Below, in pieces: positions 26,532 to 39,301 of a stretch of 64,000 nucleotides of DNA. Position 1 is the first letter of the stretch. The number at the start of each line of letters is the position of its first letter. Under the pieces are notes generated by a model. The model was not told the DNA's origin, ran no database searches, and saw nothing but the letters and a program-made list of their open reading frames with translations. The stretch covers positions 51,203,903 to 51,267,902 of the forward strand of contig CM053807.1 of NCBI GenBank assembly GCA_028671895.1. Reading direction: 5' to 3'. Source of the DNA: Oenanthe sinensis. Its lineage: Eukaryota; Streptophyta; Magnoliopsida; Apiales; Apiaceae. A program made the position numbers and the translations under genes.

Positions 26532-28731
26532 CGTCTTGTTGTTCTCTACCACTTGAGTTGAGTTAGTTCCCAACTTTAAAATTATCGGGTCTACTTCAAA
26601 TTACAATACCCACGTTACCATTTCCACAATCTAAATGAATTCCCACCAAATTACAAGCCACAGCAAATTCTTATAAAAGTCGGTGATTAATACCGGTTCG
26701 GTCCGTCAAATTAATTAAATTCTTGATTATTCAATTAATTATTCCGATGTTTCGTGTCTTTATCGATTAAATCCGATTTTCATTTTTTACAACCGTGGGT
26801 ATAATAAGTATATATTAATACTAGACAATATTAATAAGTTATATATATATTAATTATTTTATATGATTTAAATATTTAATTTAATTTTTTAATATACCGG
26901 TTATAATAATATAGTATATAATAAAAATTATTTGATATAGATAAAATAATAATATTATTTTAATATTTATGAGATTTAATTAATAAGTTGTAATTTCAAA
27001 TAAATTGGAGAGTTTGAGAAGTAATAGAAGGGAGATATGTTATTAGATTTTTGTATAAAAAGAGGACTCGTTGATGATAGAGTTGTAGATGAAATATATG
27101 TGTTTTAAACTTAGTAGCTACATAAAAAGAGTTGTATAAAAAGAGTACTTACCGACGATCGACCGACCGACCAAATATTTGTGACCGTGACTTTAATAAT
27201 ATATTATAGTATAGATATAGGAGAAGAGTATCTAAAAAATTAAATTTTTTATTAACAGAAGGGAAATCGAAAGATAGCATTATGGCAAGCAAGTCAGTCG
27301 TTCAGTATTTTTAATTTAATCCAAATGATTTTGAATTGCATATTTAAATTTATGTAAATATTTATAATATATATTTTATAAGTTCCAAAATATTATAGTA
27401 TCTTCATATTGTACTTTTATAAAGTATAAATTAATAATACTTTTTGTACTGCTGTTTTGAAGAAAAATGAATTTAATTCAATAATGAAAAATCATACGGT
27501 ATCTACAAAATGATTGAGTCGAACAAACATAAAATAGATAAAATCGCCGGTACTCATGCGGAGACAATCAAGTGATATGTTTTACATATACTGGTTTCGT
27601 CACAACACGTTTGGACTATCCACCATAAATGCAATCCAATATAAACTTTCGTCACTAAATCAGAACCAACACTCATAAAAAAAAGAGAACAAATAACGTC
27701 CCACCAAGGAGAGCAAATAAACTGAAATTCAAAAAAAAAATCTTAGATCTGAAAAACGAAACCACAATAAGAGATAATTGGTCCACTCTTGAATCCAATA
27801 AACTCTGCTTGAATCGAAGACGAAAGAAAATCCGAAACTTTGATGATTTAGATTAAAAAAACAAACCAAATGGATAAAATTCTTTTTCCAAAAAGAAAGA
27901 TTATTGAAAGAAATAAAAATAAATAAAATAAATTAAAGAATTTGGGATTTTTCACGGATGAAAACCAGGCGGCTACTTTCTTGAGAGAGGGGAGAAATTG
28001 AAAACCTTATTCTTTTGTACTGTTGTTAAAAAGATAATCACTTAGTTTACCAGAACTAACTAAGTGCTTGGTTGGTTCTAAGAGAGGAGCTAGCAATTGA
28101 TCATAAAAATATTTTAGGAGGGGAAATTACAACAATAATGTTTGTATATTTATTATTTTTGAAAAATATTAGAAGTAGAGATTTTAAAAGAAAACATAAT
28201 GTTTGAAATTTTAAAAATTTAAAATAGATGTATTATAATTTTTATTTTGAAAAAAATAAGAGTCTTCTATAGCAGTAGTACCTTAGCAGTAGTACTAGTG
28301 CAGTAGTACCTTAACATGAAGATGAAATTTCATCAACAAAAGCGGCACATTATAATACTCTTATATAACCATATACTCGCAAAGTTCTAAATAAAAAAAC
28401 CATAAGAATTTTCATGCTTTCAGCACTAGCAAACTTCTAATTAAGAAAACATACGCATTCTTATGGATGATAAAGAGCAAAAGGTCTAAAACATAATTTC
28501 AAGCTCAACCAAAAGATATAAAACCATAAAGAAAACATAGCAATGTAAACCTCCGAAAAGTACTTCAGCAAAATCAAGCTAAAAAACTGTAGTACTGTTA
28601 CATAAAAGCATCCAACATCCAAGTGCAAAATTTTATAAAGGATAGACAAATATTATATATCCTGTAGTTTGTTTCCAACCAAAAGAACCATCATCCATCC
28701 ATAGCTAATCTTCAAGGCACAATCCAATGGC
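26532..28731. other. Intergenic DNA between REV7 and eEF2
   Basis: The first bases are the REV7 5' UTR/promoter and the last few hundred are probably the eEF2 3' UTR. Between them is AT-rich DNA without a recognised gene. Small repeats include TGTATAAAAAGAG (about 27052 and 27133) and AGCAGTAGTACC (about 28270-28315). Confidence 0.5.
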
Positions 28732-31700
28732 TTACAGTTTGTCCTCGTACTCAGATAAAGGTGTCATCTGTTGCTTCAAGCCCTTCCTCTTCCGAATATC
28801 TGCCACGAGTGTTGACGCCTGGGTTCCAACCTCCAGCGGATCAGATGACATCATATCCCAATGATCAAACACGCATTGCGGGAAGGCCTGTCCTGAGGTA
28901 GAGGCTCTCAACTGACCTGAGAATCCAAAGGACTCAATAACAGGGAGATAAGCCTTGATGTTATAAAGTGGGGTACCAGGCCTCTGCATTTCCTCAAACA
29001 CATGCCCACGCTTCTGGTTCAGAACACTGTAGATTCCACCAAGAGCTTGCTCAGGTGCTTGAATCTCAACCAGGTAAACAGGCTCCAAAAGACGGGGTTT
29101 GGCAGTTAGCTGCGAAGCATAGATAACTCTCCGAGCAGTTGGGATAACCTGGCCACCACCCCTATGTATAGCATCAGCATGAAGAACAACGTCACACACC
29201 TCAAAACAGATACCTCTCATGTTTTCTTCAGCCAACGCTCCTTCTTTGGAAGCCCACTGGAATCCAGCTACAACAGAATCCTTGATTTCATTGAGATACT
29301 GCACTCCTTTACACATATCAACAACCATATTAGGGCCAGTTGTTTCTGGACCAAAACACCAGATTTTCTTTGCAAGATCCTTGTCCCAGCCAAATTCCTC
29401 AGATAAAATTTTCGAACGAGCCTTGGGATCATCCCTTGGGCCAATTCGTCCATCATCAATGGCCTCTGGTAGTCCCTCCTCCAGCGGTCTAGCTTCCATG
29501 TACAAGCGGTTATGCTTATTAGGAGACTTGCTCATCACAGTACGAGAAGACTTCTCAAGGACAGTTTCACGGAAAGAAACTACAGGGTCAGACATAATAA
29601 TCTCAGCACCTCCCATGAAATCATCTTGCAAATCCTTCAAGCAGATCTCAAGGTGCAGTTCTCCTGCACCAGCAACAATGTGCTCACCAGACTCCTCAAT
29701 CGTACAGACAACCATAGGATCGGACTTAGCCAAACGTTTTAGTCCTTCCACAAGTTTGGGAAGGTCTGAGGCCACTTTGCACTGGACAGCCACACGAACT
29801 ACAGGTGAGACAGAGAACTTCATGGCTTTGATTGGATGAGCATCTACCTCTTTCTCATTTGTCAGAGTAGCATTTTTGGTGATGAACTGATCCAAACCAA
29901 CCATTGCAACAGTGTTTCCACAGGGCACATCCTCAACTGTTTCCTGCTTCTTTCCCATCCAAATAACAGTTCTCTGAACACTCTTAACATATAGATCCTT
30001 TTTCTCACCAGGAACATAGTTAGGACCCATGATCCTGACCTTTAGACCAGTGGAGACTTTGCCAGCAAACACACGGCCAAAGGCAAAAAACCTACCTTTA
30101 TCAGAAGCTGGAATCATCTTAGACACGTAGAGCATAAGAGGTCCATTTGGATCGCAGTTTCTAATAGCATTGGCATAGATATCATCAAGCGGTCCCTCAT
30201 ACAAATTCTCTACACGGTACTTCTGAGCCTTGGAAGGTGAGGGGAGATGGAATATCATCATTTCCAAGAGGGCTGTACTTGCGGGAAGCCAGTTTTGCAT
30301 CACACGTTTCATCAATGGTTTTCCCATCAAATCCTTCTCATCAGATTTCATGGTTACATTAAGTTTCTGCAGCATTGGCCAAAGCTTATCTTTCTGATCA
30401 TTCATGCAAGTGTTAATAATTTGCTTAATGGGTTCATAACAGAATTGAACAAATCCACGCTTGCATGTAGCAGTGCCAGTATGCTTAGTGGTCCACTTCT
30501 TCGTAGCTGGATCAAAGAAATTTTCGCCCCAGAGCCTTTCCATCATCTTAGACTCATCAACACCAAACTTTGAGGCGTACATCTTAGCGAAGTTTGTCAG
30601 AGTAAAAGCCCAACCGTGCAAACCAGCTGAGAAAGCAACAGTACCTTTCTCAGGGTAGACCTGAACATCACCAAGGAGTGGATCTTCATAGGTGGCCATG
30701 ATGACATTAGCATTCTCAATAACTCTTTGAAATGTCTGGTATGCCTCCTCACCGTCAACCTGTAGCTCAAGGAAACACCTGTCCATCTTGTTTACAGTTA
30801 AGACAGGTCGTATCCTTTCTCCAAGAGCTTGTCTAAGGACAGTTTCTGTTTGGACGCAGACACCTTCAATGCAATCAACAACAACAAGTGCTCCATCAGT
30901 GATACGTAAAGCTGCAGTAACCTCTGATGAAAAGTCGACGTGCCCAGGAGAGTCTATGAGATTGATCAGGTATTCATTCCCATCTCTCTCCCCTTTGTAG
31001 CTCTTCAAAGACTCATCTGTCATCTCATAATAAAGTGAGATTCCTGTTGACTTGATAGTAATACCACGCTCAGCTTCATCTGCTCGAGTATCAGTCATTC
31101 GCACATCACCAGCTACTTCTTGTGCAATAATACCAGCAGCAGCCACCAGAGAATCAGTAAGGGTGGACTTCCCTGTGAGTAAGAAGAGGTGTTATTAAAG
31201 CAACATCAAACCGATAAGTGATCAAGTCCAAAAGAGAACATGACACTAAATTACAGAGTACATGACTGTATTTAGTTATAAATACTCGAAGCAATAATGA
31301 AAGAGAAACTTTATCCACAAATGCTAATTTTGGGGCCTCTCTTTTGGGTATTTCTATAACAAGATCCGTCGTTCTAGTAAAACAAATGTACATTTATCAT
31401 GTTCACAGTATACTTGTATACGATGAAAACATATTTTTCATGTCCCAGTTAATATAGTTAACTTTGAACCTCAATAACAATCCTTCGAGAAAATGTATGT
31501 CCTCATCCTCCCATGAAAAATAATGTCAGCATCCTCCCATAAAAATGAAACATTACACCGATATAACCGCATAATAAACACAAAACAGTTGCATTACTGA
31601 ACAGCCACCAGACATATAACATCTTTGACTACAACTAATCTATAAAGGAATGTAGTAGTTGCATACTAACCATGATCAACATGCGCAATAACGGACATAT

Positions 31701-31874
31701 TGCGAATGTTATTCTTCTTGTCCATAATAGCACGAAGCCCATCAGCTGTAAACTTCACCTGTATAGTGTAATATTAGTCATTAGAACATCACCTTAATTC
31801 ATTCAACAAATAAAAACAATATCAAACTATATTCTATGACAACCAAAGAGCCAATCAACACAGTTACTTACCAT
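28732..31874 (-). CDS. EEF2: Elongation factor 2 (eEF2)
   Basis: eEF2 is the GTPase that drives ribosomal translocation. Exons on the minus strand are 31872..31874 (the ATG alone), 31671..31758 and 28732..31172. They encode exactly 843 residues, the standard eEF2 length. The P-loop AHVDHGKST is split by the second coding intron (codon GGG at the junction). Also visible are RGITIKSTGISL (switch I region), DSPGHVDF (G3), NKMDR (G4), and the diphthamide loop IHRGGGQVIPTARR near residue 700, whose histidine is present. The protein ends LSEYEDKL. No break is seen. The upstream leader holds an intron, and a TATA-like site lies near 32842..32855. Confidence 0.98.
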
Positions 31875-32860
31875 CTTGACTGCTACTTAATGTCACCGAC
31901 CAAAACTGAAATCTGTTTCAGAATATCCTAACAATCACAAATAAAAATATAATCATTTACACACTCGATAAGAAATGCAACAATAGATTTAAATATGAAT
32001 GAGGCAAACATATAACAAGTTAAATATCCATAACAAGATTAATCAACAGCTAGAAATACTATGCAGTGACACACATGTTGAAACATAACACCGCAAAAGA
32101 AAGGAGACGATAAAATTAAATATCTGCACATACAACACAAAATTCTCTGTATGTTTATATTTATGAATCTTTCCAAAATTAATACTCCGGCCACCAAGTC
32201 AAATTTCTAAGACTATATTAATCAACAACAATAGATTCATATATATCACCACAATTCCACAAACATATATACCAGTACAAAATACTATTCAACAGTTGAA
32301 CATATACATACACAATTTTAACAGCCAAAAATTATCAGCTTCACTACGTACGTGATGCATGCCATCGTAATAACAACCAGTAAATATAAACAGAAGAAAT
32401 TATAACACAATCGAGAACATATCATTTCACAGAAACTCGTCCTCGATCATGTAAATCTAACCACACGTATCTATATAATTCAAATCAAACTCATAAAAAG
32501 TAAAAATCAAATATAAATCTATCAAAATAATCGCATGCAGAGTTTTTAATTCGTTCACTACATCGATCAACACAATCACAAATCATCAAAATAGCAAATA
32601 AATGAAAATCCACACACACACACACACACACATATAAATGAAACATACAGGAATAAAATTAAATGAGTCATGCATCTATACACACATGATACACACATAT
32701 ATTATATATATGAATATGAAATGAGATTCAAGAGTGAGAAATTACCGAAAGTGATGATCGATCGGTGAACTGAGCGAGTGTATGTGTGTGATAATGAAAT
32801 GGTGAAATATTGCAGAGGCGATGGTGAGTAGTTTGTTATGAGGATTTATATATGGCTAGG
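31875..32860 (-). promoter_or_regulatory. eEF2 leader, 5' UTR intron and core promoter
   Basis: On the minus strand a leader exon probably ends at 32746 with donor GTAATT. An acceptor lies near 31910 (TGAAACAG or ATTTCAG), giving an intron of about 830 bases in the 5' UTR, common in plant eEF2 and eEF1A genes. CCATATATAAATCC at 32842..32855 fits a TATA box. A (CA)n run lies at about 32612-32631 within the intron. Confidence 0.5.
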
Positions 32861-33860
32861 CTCTAGGGTATTTATTGTATCCCCAATTATTAGCCGTTGG
32901 ATTGTTTGTGATTTGATCAGATGGATTGTTAGGTTGACACGTGGATGGTGTTTTGGACTTTTTGGGTTTATTATATTGGGTTGGGTCTGTGGTTGTTTCG
33001 GGCTTCGGTTTGCTGTAGCTAGTCCACATTACTGATGTTTGTGTTGTGCATCAGTTTTGCATGCATCATGATTCATGATAATATTAGTATATCTTTTATT
33101 TTATAAAAAATTATAGTCATACTATATTTTAATTACATGCAGTTTAAAACTTTTTTTATATATAAATAACTACTAATTTAAAATTAATGTACGGCACCAA
33201 TGCAACGTTATTGGGCGAATAAATTTTGGTATTAATTTTGATACTCCTAAAAATATTAAGATACAAAATGTGCGAATTTATGGGCGCTGGTATATATGGA
33301 CATAGTAAAAAAAAATTATAACAAAAGACATGTAAATTTTATTTATTTATTTTGAATAAATTTTGTTGTTCCATTATATTATTAATTAAATAGGTTAAAT
33401 ATCAAATTGATTACTAAAATAAAATTTTAAAATCATTTTCTTTCACTAATTTCAATAAAATGTCATTAAAATCATCTAAATTACCCTAAATTTTGAAAAG
33501 ATGACCGATAGATTGCTCCACTGGGTAGAGATAATGATTAATGTGTCTTTTTACTTGTGAACATATATATTTTTTAAATAAGCCAAAAACACCAGATATA
33601 TAGGAATATAATTTGAAACATATGTGTTGTGTCTGCATGTTAAAATAAATAAAAAAGACAATTTTACAGTTTACAGGCATGACACTTTACAAATTAAAAA
33701 AACATTTGCAAAACTAAGCAAAAAAATTGAAAAGGGAAGAAAAAGCATTTGCAACATTGAGGAGTGCTCTAAGTTCTGTTAGAGCTTTATGAGAGTGCAG
33801 CTGAGGAACTATTGCACACAGTAAAGGAAAACACAAACATGTGAACTTGTACAAAGATGA
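32861..33860. other. Intergenic DNA between eEF2 promoter and dioxygenase gene
   Basis: AT-rich and non-coding. The right end is probably the 3' UTR of the dioxygenase gene. Nothing else is seen. Confidence 0.5.
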
Positions 33861-35558
33861 TTAAAATTGAGATTTGGCTTCAGCAAATTCCAGGGACTTC
33901 TTCCCATCATGTGTTTTTCCAAAAAAGTTGGTCATGTATTCCTCAAACATGAACTCTCTATAATGTGCCACCCCATCGCGCTCCAGCAGCTCAGGGAGTG
34001 GCCCAATTTTCTCAGATGGTCGTGGCATTGTGAATATCGGGACTGATACTCGTGACTGTGTGCTTGTGGTTCGTACTCTGTGTTCCGCGCTTCTGTACCT
34101 TCCATTGCTTAAAATCTGATCAAAACAAAATGATTTTTACATCATTCACCAAGCCCAGCGGATATCATTCATTCTCTTTTCTCTCATTAATTAAAAAAGA
34201 GGTCAAGAAATTACCAGTTTCTAATATAAATTAAAAAAGGAGCCAGATGTGAATCTCCGGTTATAAAACTTAAACAGTGACATCCGACTAGATGTCAATA
34301 GGCATTATGCATGACTATAGTCGTTAAATATGTAATATGCATAATGCCATGGATTCTACATACGTTTCAACCCTATTAAACAAAAATGCAATATCCATAT
34401 GACCATATACCACCTATAGTTGAGAAATCTGTAAAGACAATTTCACGGAATTTAAATTTGCAAGGATAAGCGTTCTGACCTGTAAAGTGTCACCGATGTT
34501 GATAACCAAAGCGCCAGGAATAGGAGGAATCTCCAACCACTCTTCTTTGTCTCCATCATTTGAATTTTCCTCAGTTTTAACATATAAACCACCAATGCCA
34601 TCTTGTAGCAACAGTGTCAGTGTTCCCATATCTGAATGGCGACCCACACCAACAGTTAAGTCTGGATTAGGACAGGTCGGATAAAAGTTCATGTTGATCA
34701 TTTTCAGTCCGACTAGCGCTTCATATTTTGTTTCTTCTAATTTCACCCCGAGATTTTCAAAAAGAACTTCCAAAATGCTCCTAACTATATCAGTCGATGT
34801 CCTTATGAACTCCAGGGCCACTTCCCTAAGGAAAAGAAAAGTGCCAAAAAAAATGTAGCTGTTCAATAATATACAAGTAAACTTATGTGTAAAAAGCTAG
34901 CTATAATCAGGAAAATGAATTGTACTACTTCAGGTCAATTAACCAGAAATGGCAACCGGCGCTGCTGGTTGCTTATTATCCGGATGCAATTACCATAATC
35001 ATGAACTAAAATTTTAAACAAAAATATGAACAGAGAAAGTGAAAATAATTATACGTACTTGCAATCTTCAGGCCAAAAATCACGTGCATTTGAATCATTG
35101 GTATAAACCATGCTAACATAGTCTTTCCACTCTAACGCCTTCTCTTTCTCAGGGACAAAGCTAGTCCCATACTTCACAAAAGGGCTAGGACTGACCCCTT
35201 TGAGATAAACTGCTTTGTTTTCAGCTGGCTGTCCAAAAAACTTGTGAGCTGCATCTTTAAGTGACTCAAGCAGTTCAACTGGTACACCATGATTTACCAC
35301 CTGGAGAAACCCAAGTGTTTCAGCAGCTCTAGCAATAGCATTTGCCACATTGTCGTGGTTAGGCCCCCAAAGCTCGGACAAATCAATGGCTAATTGTTGA
35401 GTTGAGCCTGCTGTTAATTTATTAATTCGCTCTTTTGGTGATTGTATGTATCTATCCGGTACTTTGGTTAGCCCAGAATCAATTAAACCTTTGACACCAT
35501 TGCCTTCTCGTACAACAAATTCGAACAATGCATTTCCATCATCAAAGCTAAGAGCCAT
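33861..35558 (-). CDS. S8H: 2-oxoglutarate/Fe(II) dioxygenase, scopoletin 8-hydroxylase-like
   Basis: Arabidopsis S8H converts scopoletin to fraxetin, a catechol coumarin secreted by roots for iron mobilisation. Exons 35059..35558, 34480..34825 and 33861..34115 give 366 residues with matching phases. The N terminus (FEFVVREGNGVKGLIDSGL) and the central FVPEKEKALEWKDYVSMVYT follow S8H more closely than feruloyl-CoA 6'-hydroxylase. Iron ligands are H230 and D232 (GRHSDMG) and H294 (SAEHRV). The 2-oxoglutarate-binding R304 and S306 lie in SRVSVPIF. The end is HDGKKSLEFAEAKSQF. All catalytic residues are intact. A related coumarin 2-oxoglutarate dioxygenase with another substrate remains possible, since paralogues in this clade differ in specificity. 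Confidence 0.88.
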
Positions 35559-36482
35559 TCGAAGATGTTTGTTCTATAATTTAAATGCACAATTTCGTTT
35601 TGCCTTGTTAGTGATGAACCCTGTTATACAATGCCCATATATAGTGTAAGATGAAATACAATGTCATCAGTAGATTATTTTATATCACATGTCAACTACT
35701 AGATCTGTGTGCCAAAGTTAAGTAAATTGAAGGCAAGATTTGAACCCTAATGGTTGGTTTGTGTGACACAAGGAGAATATGTAGACTTTTCACTCTATAT
35801 TAATAAGGCTGAAAGTCAATTAGTATTATCTACTTCATATTATATAACTAATTGCCTAATAGCCTTGCGTTTAAGGGTGAAGCTGAGTTTCTTATTTTGC
35901 TCTTCCAAGGATGAATTAAGAACAGTAAAAATCTATCCGCTACAGAAAGTCGATAATCAGGAACTTAGCTTGGTTGAAGAGAACTTTAAACTAGTCTTGG
36001 TGAACATTTACAATATCCATTTCTTTGCTCACTCCCTTGCATCAAATCTCAAGTTGCATCCATTTTCTTTTAATTTTGAAATAAAAGACTATTCATATAA
36101 TTTTCTTTTAATTTTGAAATAAAAGATTATTCAAAATTCACTAGGAAGGACCAGAATCCTATAAAATAATATATGCTCATAGATATTCATCATTTCAGAG
36201 TGTATATCTTACATGACCCATCATATAATGGGTAAAAAACCAAACTTTATAATTTACAATGAATGGTAAAATCTAATTTGGACATGATACATACAATGAT
36301 TAATCTGGGATTTCCTGGCGATTGGCCTGATGGACAGTATCTCAGCCAGATTTGACAGTATGAAATGTTTCATTTGGAAACAAACCTGTAGCAGCAGCAC
36401 CGAGTTCAAGGGACACTTGCAAGTTGCAAGTATCGATCATCAGATGCTAGACTACAATGAATTTTGTCTGTGGCTTGAGATA
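35559..36482. other. Dioxygenase promoter region and intergenic DNA
   Basis: On the minus strand a TATA-like CACTATATATGG sits near 35634..35645, about 80 bases upstream of the dioxygenase ATG. A CACATG E-box lies near 35687. A 38-bp tandem duplication (copies starting at 36062 and 36100, core ATTTTCTTTTAATTTTGAA) is present. The 122-codon open frame at 35754..36122 shows no recognised motif. Confidence 0.45.
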
Positions 36483-38799
36483 TTAGAGCGCCAGGATGTC
36501 TAATTTCCATGCTTTTCCCTTCCACTTAACTTGTTGCACACCAACAGTTCTCACCCGAAATCGATATTGAGGCTGAGACTCTTCCTCATCGTCATCTTCC
36601 TCATCACTTGAGTCATCTTCAACTCTGTCCCAACGCGAGTAATCTAGATTTGAATGTCCTTTTGGCTTTGGTATTGTTTGCCATCCTGCAGAATTCTGTT
36701 CTGATGTTTCCTTGAGGTTTTGATTTTGATGTGTTTCTTTCTCAACCTTCTGACAATGATTAGAAGATTGGAGGGCAGTATTTCCGGTCACGGTAGATCC
36801 ATTTTCTGTGATTTGATTTCTTCCAACTACAGCATTTGCTTCTAGTTCTCCTCCCACGATCACATCTTCTTTAGCTTTTTCTTCTTGCCATTGTTCTAGA
36901 TCTTCTTCTACTACTTCTATATCATCTTCTTCCTGTTCTTGTTCATCTTCTGTGTCTTCATCCTCTTCTAGCTCTGTCTCAGCTTCAGGTATTGGTGCAA
37001 GAGACTTTCCTTGAGCAAAGATAGCGTTCCAATTAATGTAAATAGAACCAAAATACATATAATAATAGCAGCAACCCCAAAGTGTAACATTATAATTTAG
37101 ACTATACTATGTGATACTAGATCTTTTAAAAATATCGCACAATATGTTATTTGAATAATTTTAACGTATTGTAATAAAAGCACAGACTACAGAGTACCAA
37201 TTATAAAACCTAATAGAGGACCTGCTAAGAAGTCGCCGAGATACTAGATCCAAATTCCTGGAGTCGTCGGAGTTTTTTCTATTATGATTTTGACAGAGTT
37301 AATATAATTTAATATACTAATCGGATCAAAGAGATAAATTTATATATAATTAGTCTATATATCCTTCATTACTTATTTGTATTAGCTTTATCTAATGAAT
37401 CTTAATATTCAAAAATTACAGATATTTACATAAGTTATTATGCCAGGAATTCTAAAGTTCTGAATCCTCAAACATGAGCTAATGCTTCTTTAAATCTCTA
37501 AGACTATTCACTACTGTCTAAAGGTGCCAAGCGTTAATTTTTTATATAGGTAGTGCAAAATTTACTTCAAAACTATAGAGTCTAGTCCCTCAACAGTTAC
37601 ATAAAAAGACAGAACTACAAAGAGAGATAAAATGCCAATAAACCTTAAAAAGGCACAAAAACATAATATCAGATGGAAAAGGGCATACCATTTGTGTCTT
37701 CAAACGAGCTTGAAGGTTTTGATACACATCTGATTCTGGATTTAAATCAATAAGCCTATTGACATCAAAAAGTGCTGCATGGTACTCCTTAAGAGTGACT
37801 AGAGTTTGAGCACGTAACATCAATGCTCCAGTGTGATTGTAATCAAGCTCAAGTACCGAAGTACATTCGTCTGCAGCCTAAGATTGTAGAATATTAGCCT
37901 GATAATTTTGAAGAGTTTCCGGAGGATAGTACATAATGCTATACTCAATTCCAGTATAAATTAATAACATAATTTGGCAATATAAATGTAAGACATTGAT
38001 AATAAAATATCTAATAAACGTTATCATATATTCATATTCTTTACCCAAAATCTAAACAAATGATTCAGACACATGACACATCCCTAAATATATGTTATTT
38101 ATTCACAAGTTCCCTTTAAATGAGGGAACAAGAAATGTTTGGCACAACCTACGAAGCTAGTAAGACCAATAGGAGAACAGCTAATCGAGATCACCAATTG
38201 ACATGTTTTATTAGTCACTGCTTTGCAAAACAAATCTACCAACACCAAGCTTAGCTGATCAAACAAACATTATCATTGATAAACCCATATTTTTAAGTAT
38301 TAGCAACCACATCATCAAATTAAACCCGAAGGCCGAAACTACATAATCATTTGATTCAGTTTAGCACGGGCTACAAAGCTAGCAAGTTAAACACGAGTTC
38401 CGCGAATCAAGATCACATTTTTATCATTTAAACCCCAAAATAACATAACCCAACTAATCAAAATAACTTATTTCACGAACAAAACCACCAATCAATCACC
38501 ATTAATCAATTCAAATCATCAAGATGACAACTTTATCACTACCCCACCGCGAAAACCAAAATCGAAACAACAAATTAAATAACCCAACAAGAAAAATCCA
38601 AGAAAACGAAGCAAACCTTATTGAAACAATGGAGTTTGAGAAAACAAGCAGCACGGTTACTATGAAGAGCAATCTTTTGAGGTTTAGACTTGGCCAAACA
38701 AAGGGCATCAGTGTAAAACACAAGGGCTTCTTCATATTTGCCTTCTCTGTACATCTGGTGTGCTCGCTCTATCATGTTCGCCGCACTTCCAGGTGCCAT
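36483..38799 (-). CDS. TPR protein with acidic C-terminal region
   Basis: Exons 38617..38799, 37689..37877 and 36483..37004 encode 297 residues in consistent phase. The third exon acceptor must be the AG just before 37004 (…GGAAAG|TCT) to keep frame; the upstream CAAG would break it. Residues 1-124 form about three TPR units (MIERAHQMYREGKYEEALVF, KIALHSNRAACFLKL, GALMLRAQTLVTLKEYHAAL), a fold that binds peptide tails such as those of Hsp70/Hsp90. A strongly acidic stretch (about 130-165, ELEEDEDTEDEQEQEEDDIE) follows, then GWQTIPKPKGHSNLDYSRWD, a second acidic patch and a basic end (VQQVKWKGKAWKLDILAL). I recognise the TPR class but no named family; co-chaperone activity is inference. Confidence 0.85.
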
Positions 38800-39301
38800 C
38801 TATACACACAACTCTGTGTGTCTATATGTGAAATTCAGATTACAATGATCACCGATTGGACAGCTATCTATGCAGAGGGTTAGGGCATAATAATTCATTT
38901 ATATTCCATCAATTATTATTGATAGAGATAGATATTTTATTTAGTCATTTTATTTTGGGCTTGAATAACACAAGTACATGTTTAAATTTCAAATTGTGTA
39001 CAAATTCAAATTTCTTTTTGTTTTTTGTTTTTTATTTTGAGGAATTTATTTTGGTAAAAGGATCCGAATTAGAATATATGGGCTTGGCCCAAATATTCGT
39101 TTGGGTCGATCACTGGGCCGAGCTCATGTACAAATATGTAGATGAGCTTAAGTAATAAAATATATAATTGGTTATATTTATATATCTTCTATGATGAATA
39201 AGAATAAAATAAAATAAAAGGAAAATATTATTACAGGATTAGGATTGTGGTTGGTTATAAAAAAAATTAGCTCGCAAACTTTATGTTTTATGTAGAATTA
39301 A
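38800..39301. other. TPR gene promoter and intergenic DNA
   Basis: Non-coding, with no other feature recognised before the retroposon target duplication. Confidence 0.4.

Noticed and set aside
29164..31000. Plus-strand frames up to 206 codons opposite eEF2
   Set aside because: Antisense of a highly conserved coding exon; no independent motif.
368..31874. PAT1, eIF3j and eEF2 as a functional gene cluster for translation
   Set aside because: They are on different strands, separated by unrelated genes and transposons, and each has its own promoter features. Chance is sufficient.
35754..36122. 122-codon plus-strand frame upstream of the dioxygenase gene
   Set aside because: It runs through a 38-bp tandem duplication, and its composition and lack of motif suggest chance.
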